From Mycolicibacterium komossense (lineage in GTDB: Bacteria > Actinomycetota > Actinomycetes > Mycobacteriales > Mycobacteriaceae): a stretch of DNA of 64,000 nucleotides. The stretch spans positions 62,001-126,000 of the forward strand of contig NZ_JACKTY010000041.1 in the NCBI RefSeq assembly GCF_025822605.1, given 5' to 3'. The notes below the pieces were generated by a model, which worked only from the letters and a program-made list of their open reading frames with translations, did not search any database and was not told where the DNA came from. Positions within the stretch are counted from its first letter, which is position 1. Each line of letters starts with the position of its first letter. Shown one piece after another: positions 25,916-34,942 of this stretch. The translations under genes were made by a program, and so were the position numbers.

Positions 25916-28783
25916 GTGACCGCTCCCACCACCGAGCCCCCGCCGAAGCTGCACTCCAAGCACGGCGGTCTGGCGATGTGGATCCGCCGGCTGGCGATCC
26001 CCATCATCATCGGCTGGATAGCGATCGTCGCACTGTCCAACGTCGCGGTCCCGCAGCTCGAAGTCGTCGGCCAGGAGCGCTCGGTGTCGATGAGCCCCGA
26101 AACCGCGCCGTCGGTGATCGCGATGAAACGCGTCGGGGTGGTCTTCGACGAGTACAAATCCGACAGCTCCGCGATGATCGTGCTGGAAAGCGATCACCCC
26201 CTCGGCGACGCCGACCACGAGTTCTACAACCAGATGATCGCCAAGCTGGAGGCGGACAAGACTCACGTCGAGCACGTGCAGGACTTCTGGGGCGACCCGC
26301 TGACGAGTCAGGGTGCGCAGAGCCCCGACGGCCGCGCCGCCTACGTCCAGGTCTATCTCGCCGGTAACCAGGGCGAGGCGCTGGCCAACGATTCGGTGAA
26401 GGCCGCGCAGGACATCGTCAAGGGCCTGACTCCCCCACCCGGGCTCAAGGTGTTCGTCACCGGCGGGTCGGCGCTGGCTGCTGATCAGCAGATCGCCGGT
26501 GACCGCAGCGTCAAGATGATCGAGTACGCCACCTTCGGCGTCATCATCGTCATGCTGCTGCTGGTGTACCGCTCGATCGTCACGGTGCTGATCCAGTTGG
26601 CGATGGTGGTGCTGACGCTGTCGGCGTCGCGCGGGATTGTCGCCTTCCTCGGCTACCACGACGTCATCGGGCTCTCGACATTCGCGACCAACCTGCTGGT
26701 GACGCTCGCCATCGCCGCATCGACGGATTACGCGATCTTCCTGATCGGCCGATATCAGGAGGCCCGGGCCGTCGGCGAGGACCGAGAACAGGCGTACTAC
26801 ACGATGTTCCACGGCACCGCGCATGTGGTGCTGGCCTCGGGTATGACGATCGCGGGCGCGACGTTCTGCCTGCACTTCACCAATCTGCCGTACTTCACCA
26901 CCCTGGGCATCCCGCTGGCCTGCGGCATGACGGTGGCGGTGCTGGTGTCGCTGACATTGGGGCCGGCGGTCATCACCGTCGCGAGCCGGTTCGGCCTGTT
27001 GGAACCCAAGCGCGCCATGCGCATTCGTGGGTGGCGACGGCTCGGTGCGTTGATCGTCCGCTGGCCGGTGCCGGTGCTGATCGCGACGGTCGCCATCTCG
27101 CTGGTCGGGCTGATCACCCTGCCCGGCTACCAGCCCAACTACAACGACCGCAACTACCTGCCGCAGGATCTGCCCGCCAACGAGGGCTTCGCCGCGGCCG
27201 AACGGCACTTCTCGTCGTCGAAGATGAACCCGGAACTGCTGCTCATCGAGACCGACCACGATCTGCGCAACTCGGCGGACTTCCTGGTGATTAACAAGAT
27301 CGCCAAGGCCGTCTTCGCGGTCCCCGGCATCGGCAGCGTGCAGGCCATCACCCGCCCGGACGGTAAACCGCTGGCGTTCAGCACCATTCCCGCCCAGATG
27401 AGCATGGGCAACATGAACCAGAAGATGAACCTGCGCTACAACGAGAACATGATCGACAACATGCTCGTGCAGGCCGACGAGATGCAGAAGTCGATCGACA
27501 CCACCGACCGCATGACGGAAATCATGACCGAGATGAGTGCGGTCACCCATGAGATGGTGACCAGCACCCAGAACATGGCCGTCGACATCGCCCAATTACG
27601 GGACCACATCGCCGATTTCGACGACTTTATCCGGCCGCTGCGCAACTACCTCTACTGGGAGCCGCACTGCTTCGACATCCCGATGTGCTGGTCGATCCGC
27701 TCGACCTTCGACACCCTCGACGGTATCGACACCACCACTGACGACATCCAGCTGCTCGTCCCGCAGTTGCAGAAGCTCGACGCACTGATGCCGCAGCTGC
27801 TGGAGCTGATGCCGCAGATGAACCAGACGATGAAGAACTCCAAAGAGTCGATGCTCAAGATGTACGCGACTCAGAAGGGGCAGCTGGACCGCGGCGCGGC
27901 GATGTCCGAGAACTCCGAGGCCATGGGCAAGGCGTTCAACGACGCCAAGAACGACGATTCGTTCTACCTGCCGCCCGAAATCTTCAACAACTCCGACTTC
28001 AAGCGCGGCATGAAGAGCTTCATCTCCCCCGACGGCCACGCGGTGCGATTCATCATCTCCCACGACGGTGACCCGTTGAGCGCGGCCGGAATCGAACGCA
28101 TCGACGCCATCAAACAGGCCGCGAAAGAGGCGATGAAGGGCACGCCGTTGGCGGGCTCGAAGATCTACATCGGCGGCACTGCGTCGGTGTTCAAGGACAT
28201 GCAGGAGGGCAACAACTACGACCTGCTGATCGCCGGGATCTCGGCACTGATCCTGATCTTCATCATCATGTTGCTGATCACCCGCAGCCTCATCGCCGCG
28301 GCGACGATCGTGGGCACAGTGGTGCTTTCCCTCGGTGCGTCGTTTGGTCTGTCGGTCCTGCTGTGGCAACACATCCTGGGCATCGAGCTGCACTTCATGG
28401 TGATGGCGATGGCGGTCATCATCCTGTTGGCGGTCGGTGCCGACTACAACCTGCTGTTGATTGCCCGGCTCAAAGAGGAGATCCCGGCCGGCATCAACAC
28501 CGGCATTATCCGCGCTATGGGCGGTACCGGATCTGTCGTCACCGCAGCAGGTTTGGTGTTCGCGTTCACGATGATGTCCATGGCGGTCAGTGAACTGACG
28601 GTGGTCGCGCAGGTGGGCACGACGATCGGCCTTGGCCTGTTGTTCGACACCCTGGTGGTCCGCGCGTTCATGACGCCGGCCATCGCCGCGATATTCGGCA
28701 AGTGGTTCTGGTGGCCGCAGATGGTGCGTCCCCGGCCGGTGCCGGCGCCGTGGCCGAAGGTGCCCTCTGACTCGTCAGCCTGA
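25916..28783 (+). CDS. MmpL family RND lipid exporter (MmpL4/5-like)
   Basis: The 955-residue protein has two RND repeats with about twelve membrane helices, two periplasmic porter domains and an extended second loop with a coiled-coil (MQKSIDTTDRMTEIMTEMSA region) typical of MmpL4/MmpL5. Proton-relay Asp-Tyr pairs occur in AIAASTDYAIFL and LAVGADYNLLL. It probably exports a lipid made with the adjacent fatty-acyl-AMP ligase. No MmpS accessory gene is found next to it, although MmpL4/5 proteins usually have one. GTG start, 160 bases after the ligase. Confidence 0.93.
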   Translation: MTAPTTEPPPKLHSKHGGLAMWIRRLAIPIIIGWIAIVALSNVAVPQLEVVGQERSVSMSPETAPSVIAMKRVGVVFDEYKSDSSAMIVLESDHPLGDADHEFYNQMIAKLEADKTHVEHVQDFWGDPLTSQGAQSPDGRAAYVQVYLAGNQGEALANDSVKAAQDIVKGLTPPPGLKVFVTGGSALAADQQIAGDRSVKMIEYATFGVIIVMLLLVYRSIVTVLIQLAMVVLTLSASRGIVAFLGYHDVIGLSTFATNLLVTLAIAASTDYAIFLIGRYQEARAVGEDREQAYYTMFHGTAHVVLASGMTIAGATFCLHFTNLPYFTTLGIPLACGMTVAVLVSLTLGPAVITVASRFGLLEPKRAMRIRGWRRLGALIVRWPVPVLIATVAISLVGLITLPGYQPNYNDRNYLPQDLPANEGFAAAERHFSSSKMNPELLLIETDHDLRNSADFLVINKIAKAVFAVPGIGSVQAITRPDGKPLAFSTIPAQMSMGNMNQKMNLRYNENMIDNMLVQADEMQKSIDTTDRMTEIMTEMSAVTHEMVTSTQNMAVDIAQLRDHIADFDDFIRPLRNYLYWEPHCFDIPMCWSIRSTFDTLDGIDTTTDDIQLLVPQLQKLDALMPQLLELMPQMNQTMKNSKESMLKMYATQKGQLDRGAAMSENSEAMGKAFNDAKNDDSFYLPPEIFNNSDFKRGMKSFISPDGHAVRFIISHDGDPLSAAGIERIDAIKQAAKEAMKGTPLAGSKIYIGGTASVFKDMQEGNNYDLLIAGISALILIFIIMLLITRSLIAAATIVGTVVLSLGASFGLSVLLWQHILGIELHFMVMAMAVIILLAVGADYNLLLIARLKEEIPAGINTGIIRAMGGTGSVVTAAGLVFAFTMMSMAVSELTVVAQVGTTIGLGLLFDTLVVRAFMTPAIAAIFGKWFWWPQMVRPRPVPAPWPKVPSDSSA

Positions 28784-28793
28784 GGGCTGCCTC

Positions 28794-29705
28794 TCAGAGC
28801 ATCCCCGGCACCAGCGCCGTCGCCGCAATACCAGCAGCCTGCGCGATGATCGCGTGCGACTGTTCGGTCGCTGGATGCGGATCGGCAGGCGCGGTGTAGA
28901 CGGCGATGACCAGTGGTGCGCGATCCGGCGGCCACACGACGGCGATGTCGTTACTCTCCCCCTGCGCACCCGAGCCGGTCTTGTCACCGACCACCCAGCC
29001 GTGCGGCACTCCGGCTCGAATCGTGTTGTCGCCGGTGGTGTTAGCTTTGAGCAAGCCGACGAGCGTGTCGCGTGGGCCGGGGGCCAGGGCGTCGCCGAGA
29101 GCCAACGTCCGCAGATTGTTGGCCATCTGCGCCGGCGTCGACGTATCGCGCAGGTCGCCGGGAGCGGCGACGTTCAGGTCGGGTTCGATCCGGTCGATCC
29201 GGGTGACGTTGTCGCCCAGAGATCGCGCAAAGGCAGTCACCGCCGCAGGCCCACCCAGCAGCGCAACCAACAGGTTGGCGGCGGTGTTGTCGCTGACGGT
29301 GATCGCGGCGTCGCACAGCGCGGCGACCGTCATGCCCTGGTCCACGTGCAGCGAGGTCACCGGTGCATACGCCAGAACATCCGCCGGCCCGTAGGCGATC
29401 ACAAGATCCAGCAGACCCGGGTCCGCCTCGGACCGCTGAAGGATCGCAGCGACCGTCAGCGCCTTGCCCGTCGAGCACAACAGGAAGCGTTCGTCGGCGC
29501 GATACCCCACCGAGGCGCCGGACGCCGTATCGACTGCATACACCCCGAGCCGGCCGCGGAGCTTCTGCTCGACGGCGGCCAGTTGGTGATGCGGGTCGGG
29601 GCTGGCCGGTGCGGCCTGCGCCCGCGGGAGGGCGGATCCCGCCGCCACGGCAGTCAACGCCGTCAACCCGGCGTGCAGTGCGGAGCGGCGAGTCAGAGCT
29701 GTCAT
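28794..29705 (-). CDS. Class A serine beta-lactamase
   Basis: The 303-residue protein has a Tat-type signal (TRRSALHAGLTALTAVAAGSALPRAQA) and the full class A active site: Ser78-x-x-Lys81 (STGK), Ser138-Asp-Asn140, Glu174-x-x-x-Asn178 (EPDLN) and Lys242-Thr-Gly244. It is therefore expected to be an active periplasmic enzyme that hydrolyses beta-lactams. The SDN triplet is the common class A form, whereas M. tuberculosis BlaC has SDG. It lies between mmpL (convergent) and kup (6 bases upstream, same strand), so it may be read through from kup. Confidence 0.93.
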   Translation of the reverse strand: MTALTRRSALHAGLTALTAVAAGSALPRAQAAPASPDPHHQLAAVEQKLRGRLGVYAVDTASGASVGYRADERFLLCSTGKALTVAAILQRSEADPGLLDLVIAYGPADVLAYAPVTSLHVDQGMTVAALCDAAITVSDNTAANLLVALLGGPAAVTAFARSLGDNVTRIDRIEPDLNVAAPGDLRDTSTPAQMANNLRTLALGDALAPGPRDTLVGLLKANTTGDNTIRAGVPHGWVVGDKTGSGAQGESNDIAVVWPPDRAPLVIAVYTAPADPHPATEQSHAIIAQAAGIAATALVPGML

Positions 29706-29711
29706 GACTGC

Positions 29712-31652
29712 CTAGACTTCGATCCGCTCGCCCATGATCACGGTGCGCTCCTGCGGCAGGCCGAAGTACACGCTGGCATCGGCGCTGAACTTCGAGGTGG
29801 CGATGAACAGACGTTTGCGCCAACCCGGCATGGTTTTCTCCTTGCCCCGGGCCAGTTCCAGCTTCGACAGGAAGTACGACGCCTCGTCGACGGCGATCTG
29901 GCCTTCGGTCTGCTCCGCATCGAGCAGTCGAAGGATGGCAGCGACGTCCGGTGCTTCCATGTAGCCGATGTGCGCGGTGACGTGAATGATGCCGTCTTCC
30001 TCAAAACCGAGGGCGTCGACGTCAAGCCGCTCGGCGTCCGGAACCCGCGGCACCGGGACTGTGACGATGGACAGGATGATCACGTGCTCATGGCGCACGT
30101 GGTTGTGCTCGACATTCGCTCGCATCGCCAGCGGCGCAGTTTCCTTGCCGCGGTTGAGAAAGACAGCGGTACCCCGAACTCGAGCCAATGGTGGCTGGCA
30201 GTCGGCGATTTGGTCGATGAACTCGCGAAGTGATCCTTCGGCTTCTTCGCGAGCCTTGGTGGTGATGATGCGTCCCCGTTCCCAGGTCCGCATGATCGTG
30301 AATGCGACCAAGGCGATCAGCAGCGGAAGCCAGGCCCCGTGCACCAGCTTGGTGAGATTCGCCGCCAGAAACAGCAGGTCGACGACGACGAGCGCGCCGC
30401 CGCCGATCAGCACCACCCACAGCGGGGTGTGCCATCGGGTACGTGCGATGTAGAGGAAGAGAATGGTGGAGATGGTGATCGTTCCGGTCACGGCCATGCC
30501 GAACGCATAGGCCAGTGCGGCCGAACTCTTGAATGAGAAGACCAGCACCAGGACGCCGACCATCAGAATGCCGTTCATCGACGGCACGTATATCTGGCCG
30601 TAGGCCTTCGCCGAGGTATGCACCACCCGCAGCCTCGGCAGGTAGCCAAGCTGAACGGCCTGTGACGCTACCGAGAACGCGCCGGTGATCACCGCTTGGG
30701 ACGCGATGACGGTCGCAGCGGTGGCCAGCAACACCATCGGCAGGCGCGCCCACTCGGGAGTGAGTAGGAAAAACGGCGCGCTGACTTTGCTTTCGTCGCC
30801 CAGCACCAGTGCGCCCTGGCCGAAGTAACTGAGGACGCAGGCCGGCAGCACAAGGAATAGCCAGCCCAGCAGGATCGGCCTTCTGCTGAAGTGTCCCATG
30901 TCGGCGTACAGGGCTTCGGCGCCGGTGACCGCGAGCACGACGGCGGCGAGCGCGAAGAAAGCGATGTGGAAGTGCCCGAACATGAACGACAACGCGTACG
31001 TCGGCGAGAGCGCCTTGAGGATTTCCGGATGCCCGACGATGCCGGTGATCCCGCAGGCTCCGATGGCAGTGAACCACAGGATCATGACCGGCCCGAAGAA
31101 ACGCCCGACAGCGGCGGTGCCCTGGCGCTGGACGGCGAACAGCACCACGATGATCACCGCCGTGATCGGGATTATCCATTTCTCCAGGCTCGGCTCGACG
31201 GTCTTGAGGCCCTCGACCGCGGACAACACCGAGATCGCCGGGGTGATCATGCTGTCACCGAAGAACAGGGAGGCACCGAACAGACCCAGCGCCGCCAGTA
31301 TCGTCGCCGACTTGCGGCCACGAGCCACATTCCATCGCCGCAACATCGTGATGAGCGCCATGATGCCGCCCTCACCGTCGTTGTCGGCGCGCATGATCAG
31401 AGTGACGTAGGTCAGCGTGACGATGATCATCACTGACCAAAAGATCAGCGACACAATGCCGTACACATTGTCGGTGCTGATGGGGACGGGATGCGGGTCC
31501 GTGGGGTCGAAAACAGTCTGGATCGTGTAGATCGGACTGGTCCCGATATCGCCGAAGACGACACCGAGGGCTGCGATCACGACAGCAAGTCGAAGTTTCT
31601 GTGGAGCGTGCGACAGGCGAGTGGATGGCGCATCGGTGGCCGTCGGTTGCAC
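29712..31652 (-). CDS. kup: Kup potassium uptake transporter
   Basis: The 646-residue protein has about twelve membrane helices and a cytoplasmic C-terminal domain. The family signature GVVFGDIGTSPIYT occurs near residue 32 and ADNDGEGGIMALITMLRR follows. Kup proteins import K+ with H+. A GTG start is preceded by GAGGAG. A GGTTG-15-GGGTAT pair upstream matches a SigF-type promoter, which would link potassium uptake to general stress response. Confidence 0.93.
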   Translation of the reverse strand: MQPTATDAPSTRLSHAPQKLRLAVVIAALGVVFGDIGTSPIYTIQTVFDPTDPHPVPISTDNVYGIVSLIFWSVMIIVTLTYVTLIMRADNDGEGGIMALITMLRRWNVARGRKSATILAALGLFGASLFFGDSMITPAISVLSAVEGLKTVEPSLEKWIIPITAVIIVVLFAVQRQGTAAVGRFFGPVMILWFTAIGACGITGIVGHPEILKALSPTYALSFMFGHFHIAFFALAAVVLAVTGAEALYADMGHFSRRPILLGWLFLVLPACVLSYFGQGALVLGDESKVSAPFFLLTPEWARLPMVLLATAATVIASQAVITGAFSVASQAVQLGYLPRLRVVHTSAKAYGQIYVPSMNGILMVGVLVLVFSFKSSAALAYAFGMAVTGTITISTILFLYIARTRWHTPLWVVLIGGGALVVVDLLFLAANLTKLVHGAWLPLLIALVAFTIMRTWERGRIITTKAREEAEGSLREFIDQIADCQPPLARVRGTAVFLNRGKETAPLAMRANVEHNHVRHEHVIILSIVTVPVPRVPDAERLDVDALGFEEDGIIHVTAHIGYMEAPDVAAILRLLDAEQTEGQIAVDEASYFLSKLELARGKEKTMPGWRKRLFIATSKFSADASVYFGLPQERTVIMGERIEV

Positions 31653-31683
31653 TGGCGAACTCCTCGTCCGTTGTCGGCATCTG

Positions 31684-31709
31684 ATACCCGTGGCGGTAGC
31701 CGCTCAACC
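31684..31709 (-). promoter_or_regulatory. Candidate SigF-type promoter for kup
   Basis: On the minus strand GGTTG is followed after 15 bases by an exact GGGTAT, the mycobacterial SigF -10 consensus. It lies 32 bases upstream of the kup GTG, leaving room for the GAGGAG ribosome site. Confidence 0.5.
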
Positions 31710-31728
31710 GTACGCCGACCAATCAGAA

Positions 31729-31773
31729 TGCCCGTCTACTGACCGAATGTGCGATTCGCTGAGTAGACGGGCA
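31729..31773. repeat. Nested 45-base inverted repeat
   Basis: Outer arms TGCCCGTCTACT and AGTAGACGGGCA pair perfectly; inside lies a second stem CGAAT/ATTCG with loop GTGCG. It lies between the kup promoter and the end of the sigma/Rieske operon and could end that operon or form a cruciform. A U tract is lacking in both directions. Confidence 0.6.
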
Positions 31774-31832
31774 AAGCGATAACCAGTTTCGGTGACGGGA
31801 GTACAGATCATCTACTACATGACGGTGCCCCC

Positions 31833-32204
31833 TTACTGTGACTGCGTCCCGAACGGCACAAAGGGGTTGGGCCCGAACGGAACGAAGGGGTTGGTGCCGA
31901 CGGGTGTGGACGGGTCCGGTCCCGTAGCTACGAACGGGCTGGGGCTGAGACCGCCGCCGTAGATCTGCGCGGGGTCGGGTCCGTTTCCGCCGAAGGGGTT
32001 GGCGCCGTATATCTGTGCGGCGTCAGCCCCATACGGGACCATCGGGTTGGTGCCTGCAGGCACGTAGGGATCGGCCCCGCCCGACGGCATCGCTGCCGCC
32101 GCGGCAGCCACGGGTGCTACCCCCAATGCGAGCCCGGCGGCAACGGCGACGCCGGCAGCAATGCGTAGTGACGATCGGAACTTCATCTTCTTCTCATTTC
32201 TCAT
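31833..32204 (-). CDS. Small secreted Pro/Asn/Phe-rich repeat protein
   Basis: The 123-residue protein has an ATG at 32204 that overlaps the metallophosphoesterase stop (ATGA); an internal ATG at 32186 would give MKFRSSLRIAAG. A signal peptide runs to about AAAAA, and the mature part is built of short repeats around NPFVPFG, NPFGGNGPDP and GTNPMVPYG. No domain or enzymatic motif is visible. As the last gene of the sigma/Rieske/cupredoxin operon it is probably exported with those envelope proteins. Function unknown. Confidence 0.72.
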   Translation of the reverse strand: MRNEKKMKFRSSLRIAAGVAVAAGLALGVAPVAAAAAAMPSGGADPYVPAGTNPMVPYGADAAQIYGANPFGGNGPDPAQIYGGGLSPSPFVATGPDPSTPVGTNPFVPFGPNPFVPFGTQSQ

Positions 32205-33136
32205 GTCAGCACCTGCTCTTTCAACGCCAGGGCGTCGGTGCCCTTGGTGTAGCTGATTTCGCGGATACCCAGCGCGTCGTGCAGTTTTCCGGCCGGCAGG
32301 GTCAGCGGCTTCGGCGCGGGGCCATCCCCCGGCTTGGGCAGCGGATAGGCCGTGGTCGTTCCACTGTGGAACGTGACGTTGCCTTCGGTCTTGGTAAACA
32401 GCTGGTGCACATGCCCGTTCAGACACGTCACCGATGAGAACCGCCGCAGATAGCTCAGCGCCTGGATGGCGTCGTCGGTCCCCCAACCCCAGTCCGGATA
32501 CATCGCGAACAGCGGGATGTGACTGAACACGACAATCGGAGTGTCACTGGACAGGCTGGCGACATCTTTCTTGATGAACTCCAGCTGATCGGCGCCGAGA
32601 TGGCCGAGCTTCTTGAGATTCAACGTGTTCACCAACGCAATGACATGCACCCCCGCGGTGTCGAAGCTGTACCACCCGTCACCGAGGGTGCCCGCACCGA
32701 AAGCCCTCTGATACGAACCGAAGTCGATGGTGTCGTGCTCCCCCGGAACAGTGAAGATGTGCGGCGTGTTGAGGCCGGTCATCATCTGCTTGACCTGATC
32801 GAACTGCTCGGCGGTGGCCAGATGAGTCAGGTCGCCGGTGTGGATGACGAAGTCTGGGGTGTACCCCAGTTTGTTGATCTGGCCGATCGCGTCGGTGAAC
32901 GTCTCAGTGACATTCGTGTTGGCGGTTCCGGTGAAACCGATATGGCTGTCACTGATTTGGGCGAACCGCAGCGTCGGACGGGCAGCTCCCGCGGCATCCG
33001 CCGAACCGGCCGAGCCCGCGACGTGGGAGATCACCTCGCCGCCGGCCACCGTCAGCACAACGGCGGCTCCGAACCAGGCTGAATGCCTCATCAGCTGACG
33101 CCGCGTCATGCCCTGCGGATCCTGCTGCTCGCTCAT
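32201..33136 (-). CDS. Tat-exported metallophosphoesterase
   Basis: The 311-residue protein begins with a twin-arginine signal (TRRQLMRHSAWFGAAVVLT) and has calcineurin-type metal motifs: FAQISDSHIGF (DxH), HTGDLTH (GD), VPGEHD where most relatives have GNH(D/E), FSHIPLF and NGHVHQLF (GHxH). It would hydrolyse a phosphoester outside the membrane with a two-metal centre. The Glu in place of Asn is unusual. It is coupled by ATGA overlaps to the cupredoxin gene before it and to the small secreted protein after it. Confidence 0.87.
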   Translation of the reverse strand: MSEQQDPQGMTRRQLMRHSAWFGAAVVLTVAGGEVISHVAGSAGSADAAGAARPTLRFAQISDSHIGFTGTANTNVTETFTDAIGQINKLGYTPDFVIHTGDLTHLATAEQFDQVKQMMTGLNTPHIFTVPGEHDTIDFGSYQRAFGAGTLGDGWYSFDTAGVHVIALVNTLNLKKLGHLGADQLEFIKKDVASLSSDTPIVVFSHIPLFAMYPDWGWGTDDAIQALSYLRRFSSVTCLNGHVHQLFTKTEGNVTFHSGTTTAYPLPKPGDGPAPKPLTLPAGKLHDALGIREISYTKGTDALALKEQVLT

Positions 33137-33594
33137 TTGGTCACCACCACAGAGCCGTGCATGAACGGATGGATCGAGCACACATAGTCGAATGTGCCCG
33201 CATTCGTGAAGGTGAACGTAAAGGTGCCGTTGATGCCCATTCCAGGCGAGTGGAACGTCGTCCCGTCGTTGCTGACCACCGTGTGCGGTTCCTCATCCTT
33301 GTTGGTCCAGGTGACCGTTGTGCCGACCGGAATGGTCAACGTTGCCGGGGCGAACGCAAAGTTGTTGATGTTCAACGCATTTGGGCCCGCTGGCGCAGGA
33401 GCATCGGCTGCCGCACCGGACGGCGCCGTCATCTCCGGCATCCCGGTCATCGACGACATGCCCTGCATACCGGGTGTGGCACCGGATTGGGTGACCAGCG
33501 TCAGCGACGGCGGTGCGGTCGCGGCGGTGGTGGTTGAACAACCCGCCAGAACCAGCGCCGCCGAAAGTGTTGTGAGCATGAGTATTCGAAACAC
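33133..33594 (-). CDS. Cupredoxin-domain lipoprotein
   Basis: The 153-residue protein has a lipobox (LVLAGC, Cys19), a Met-rich linker (residues 43-55) and a plastocyanin-like domain with type 1 copper ligands His104 (EEPHTV), Cys139, His142 and Met145 (VCSIHPFMHG). It should carry electrons or hold copper at the outer face of the membrane. It lies 77 bases after the Rieske gene and is coupled by ATGA to the metallophosphoesterase gene, within the operon led by an ECF sigma factor. The pairing of Rieske and cupredoxin suggests an electron-transfer chain. Confidence 0.9.
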   Translation of the reverse strand: MFRILMLTTLSAALVLAGCSTTTAATAPPSLTLVTQSGATPGMQGMSSMTGMPEMTAPSGAAADAPAPAGPNALNINNFAFAPATLTIPVGTTVTWTNKDEEPHTVVSNDGTTFHSPGMGINGTFTFTFTNAGTFDYVCSIHPFMHGSVVVTK

Positions 33595-33671
33595 GGTGCA
33601 CCCCTTTGATGTGGTCTGCGGGTCCAGAGCTGTGGACCGCTCACCAAGAGATAGGGCGGAGGGTTACACCG

Positions 33672-34382
33672 TCAGGCCGGTTCGGTCGGCTCCGCCGGGG
33701 CGAACACCTGGATCACCCCGTCGGCTTCGCGAACCTCCAACTTCGGCAGTGGCGCAGGCGAAATCGACAACTGATGCGTCAGCACCTGTCCCTCCGGCGA
33801 GAACGATGTCGAGTGGCAGGGGCAGCGCAGCCGGTCATCGGGCTTGTCGAACCACAGCTTGCAGCCCTGGTGCGTGCACACTCCGGATACCGCCTCCGGC
33901 TTGCCGTCGACGCGACGGACAAAGCCGATTACCGAACCCACCTCGAACGAATGCATCGTCCCGTCATCGACGACCTCGTCGCTCTTGCCGACGACCTGCC
34001 AGCTGCCGTCGTTCGGAGTCAGCTCGCCGCCGGCCGTGGCCGGCGCCTCGTCGTTGCGAATGACCAGCCGGTCGACGGCCACCGCGGCGACCGCAGCCGC
34101 TGCAGCCGCGGAGGTACCGACCATGACCTGACGGCGGGTGGCCGAGGGCAGCTTCCGGACTTCGGCATCGGGCACCGGGTCGGACTCCCCCATCTGTGCT
34201 GCGATCCGGCTCTGCAGATCGGCTAAGAACTCCGGACGTGGCGCGTCAGCACCCGGGCGGGCGGCCTGCAGACCGATGGCCGCGCGGATCTGATCGGCCT
34301 CAAAGTCGTCCGGCTCGAACGACTTCGGGCGGCGACCTGCCACGAGGTCGTCAATGTAGCGCCGCATTCCTCGCGCGTTCAT
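33672..34382 (-). CDS. Membrane-anchored Rieske [2Fe-2S] protein
   Basis: The 236-residue protein has a cytoplasmic N-terminal stretch of about 80 residues, a twin-arginine-like ATRRQVMVG before an Ala-rich membrane helix (about 84-104), and a Rieske domain. The cluster ligands are Cys169, His171 (CTHQGC) and Cys187, His190 (CPCHSTS); the extra Cys174 and Cys189 would form the disulfide typical of bc1-type, high-potential Rieske proteins. The start overlaps the sigma-factor stop by ATGA. It is not next to cytochrome b genes, so it is not the respiratory QcrA. Confidence 0.9.
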   Translation of the reverse strand: MNARGMRRYIDDLVAGRRPKSFEPDDFEADQIRAAIGLQAARPGADAPRPEFLADLQSRIAAQMGESDPVPDAEVRKLPSATRRQVMVGTSAAAAAAVAAVAVDRLVIRNDEAPATAGGELTPNDGSWQVVGKSDEVVDDGTMHSFEVGSVIGFVRRVDGKPEAVSGVCTHQGCKLWFDKPDDRLRCPCHSTSFSPEGQVLTHQLSISPAPLPKLEVREADGVIQVFAPAEPTEPA

Positions 34383-34942
34383 CGCTCGCCCTCCTTCGTG
34401 ACCTGTGCCGCCAAGCGTAAAGCCCGATGCTGTAACACTTTGGCGTTCGCGACGCTGATCCTCATCGACGTCGCCGAATCTTTGATCGAACGGCCATGCA
34501 GGAAGCGCAGTTCCAGGATCCGGCGATAGTTGTCGGGCAGCATCTCCAGCACCTCCCCGACTCGCTCGGGCGCGGTGCTGATCGCCTCTTCGGTATCGGG
34601 GGCGGCCACGTCGAGCTCGTCGATCGTGGTGATCTCACGCCCCAAGGTCTGGCGCCAGTGCGCCGCGAGCACGGTCCGCGCCGTGGCCCGCAGATACGCG
34701 CGAACCTCTGCCATCGATGCGGTGATCTTCAACGGCTTCAGCGCGGCCAGGAACACTTCGGCCGTCAGGTCCTCGGCGTCGGCCTGATTGCCGACGCGCG
34801 CGAAGATCGTGCGGTACACCCAGGTCACGTTGTCCTGGTAGACCGCATTCCAATCCGTATACCGCTCGCTGGGCACCGCCTTCAGCACGCGCGGGGCGTC
34901 GGGGTCACGGTCCACCACCACAAGATCAGTCCGCCTGTTCAC
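34379..34942 (-). CDS. ECF-type RNA polymerase sigma factor
   Basis: The roughly 187-residue protein has sigma region 2 (WNAVYQDNVTWVYRTIFARVGNQADAEDLTAEVFLAAL) and region 4 (LPDNYRRILELRFLHGRSIKDSATSMRISVANAKVLQHRAL). It leads an operon with Rieske, cupredoxin, metallophosphoesterase and a small secreted protein, and overlaps the Rieske start by 4 bases. No separate anti-sigma gene is present; the cytoplasmic N-terminal tail of the membrane-anchored Rieske protein is in the genomic position of an anti-sigma factor. The start could also be a TTG at 34984. Confidence 0.88.
   Translation of the reverse strand: MNRRTDLVVVDRDPDAPRVLKAVPSERYTDWNAVYQDNVTWVYRTIFARVGNQADAEDLTAEVFLAALKPLKITASMAEVRAYLRATARTVLAAHWRQTLGREITTIDELDVAAPDTEEAISTAPERVGEVLEMLPDNYRRILELRFLHGRSIKDSATSMRISVANAKVLQHRALRLAAQVTKEGER

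Noticed and set aside
30088..31179. A 363-residue minus-strand frame inside kup
   Set aside because: It is another frame of the same strand as kup, rich in Arg/Gly, without domain features.
32205..32486. 5' extension of the small secreted protein frame into the metallophosphoesterase gene
   Set aside because: The extension is out-of-frame read of the phosphoesterase; the ATGA-coupled start at 32204 with a signal peptide is better.
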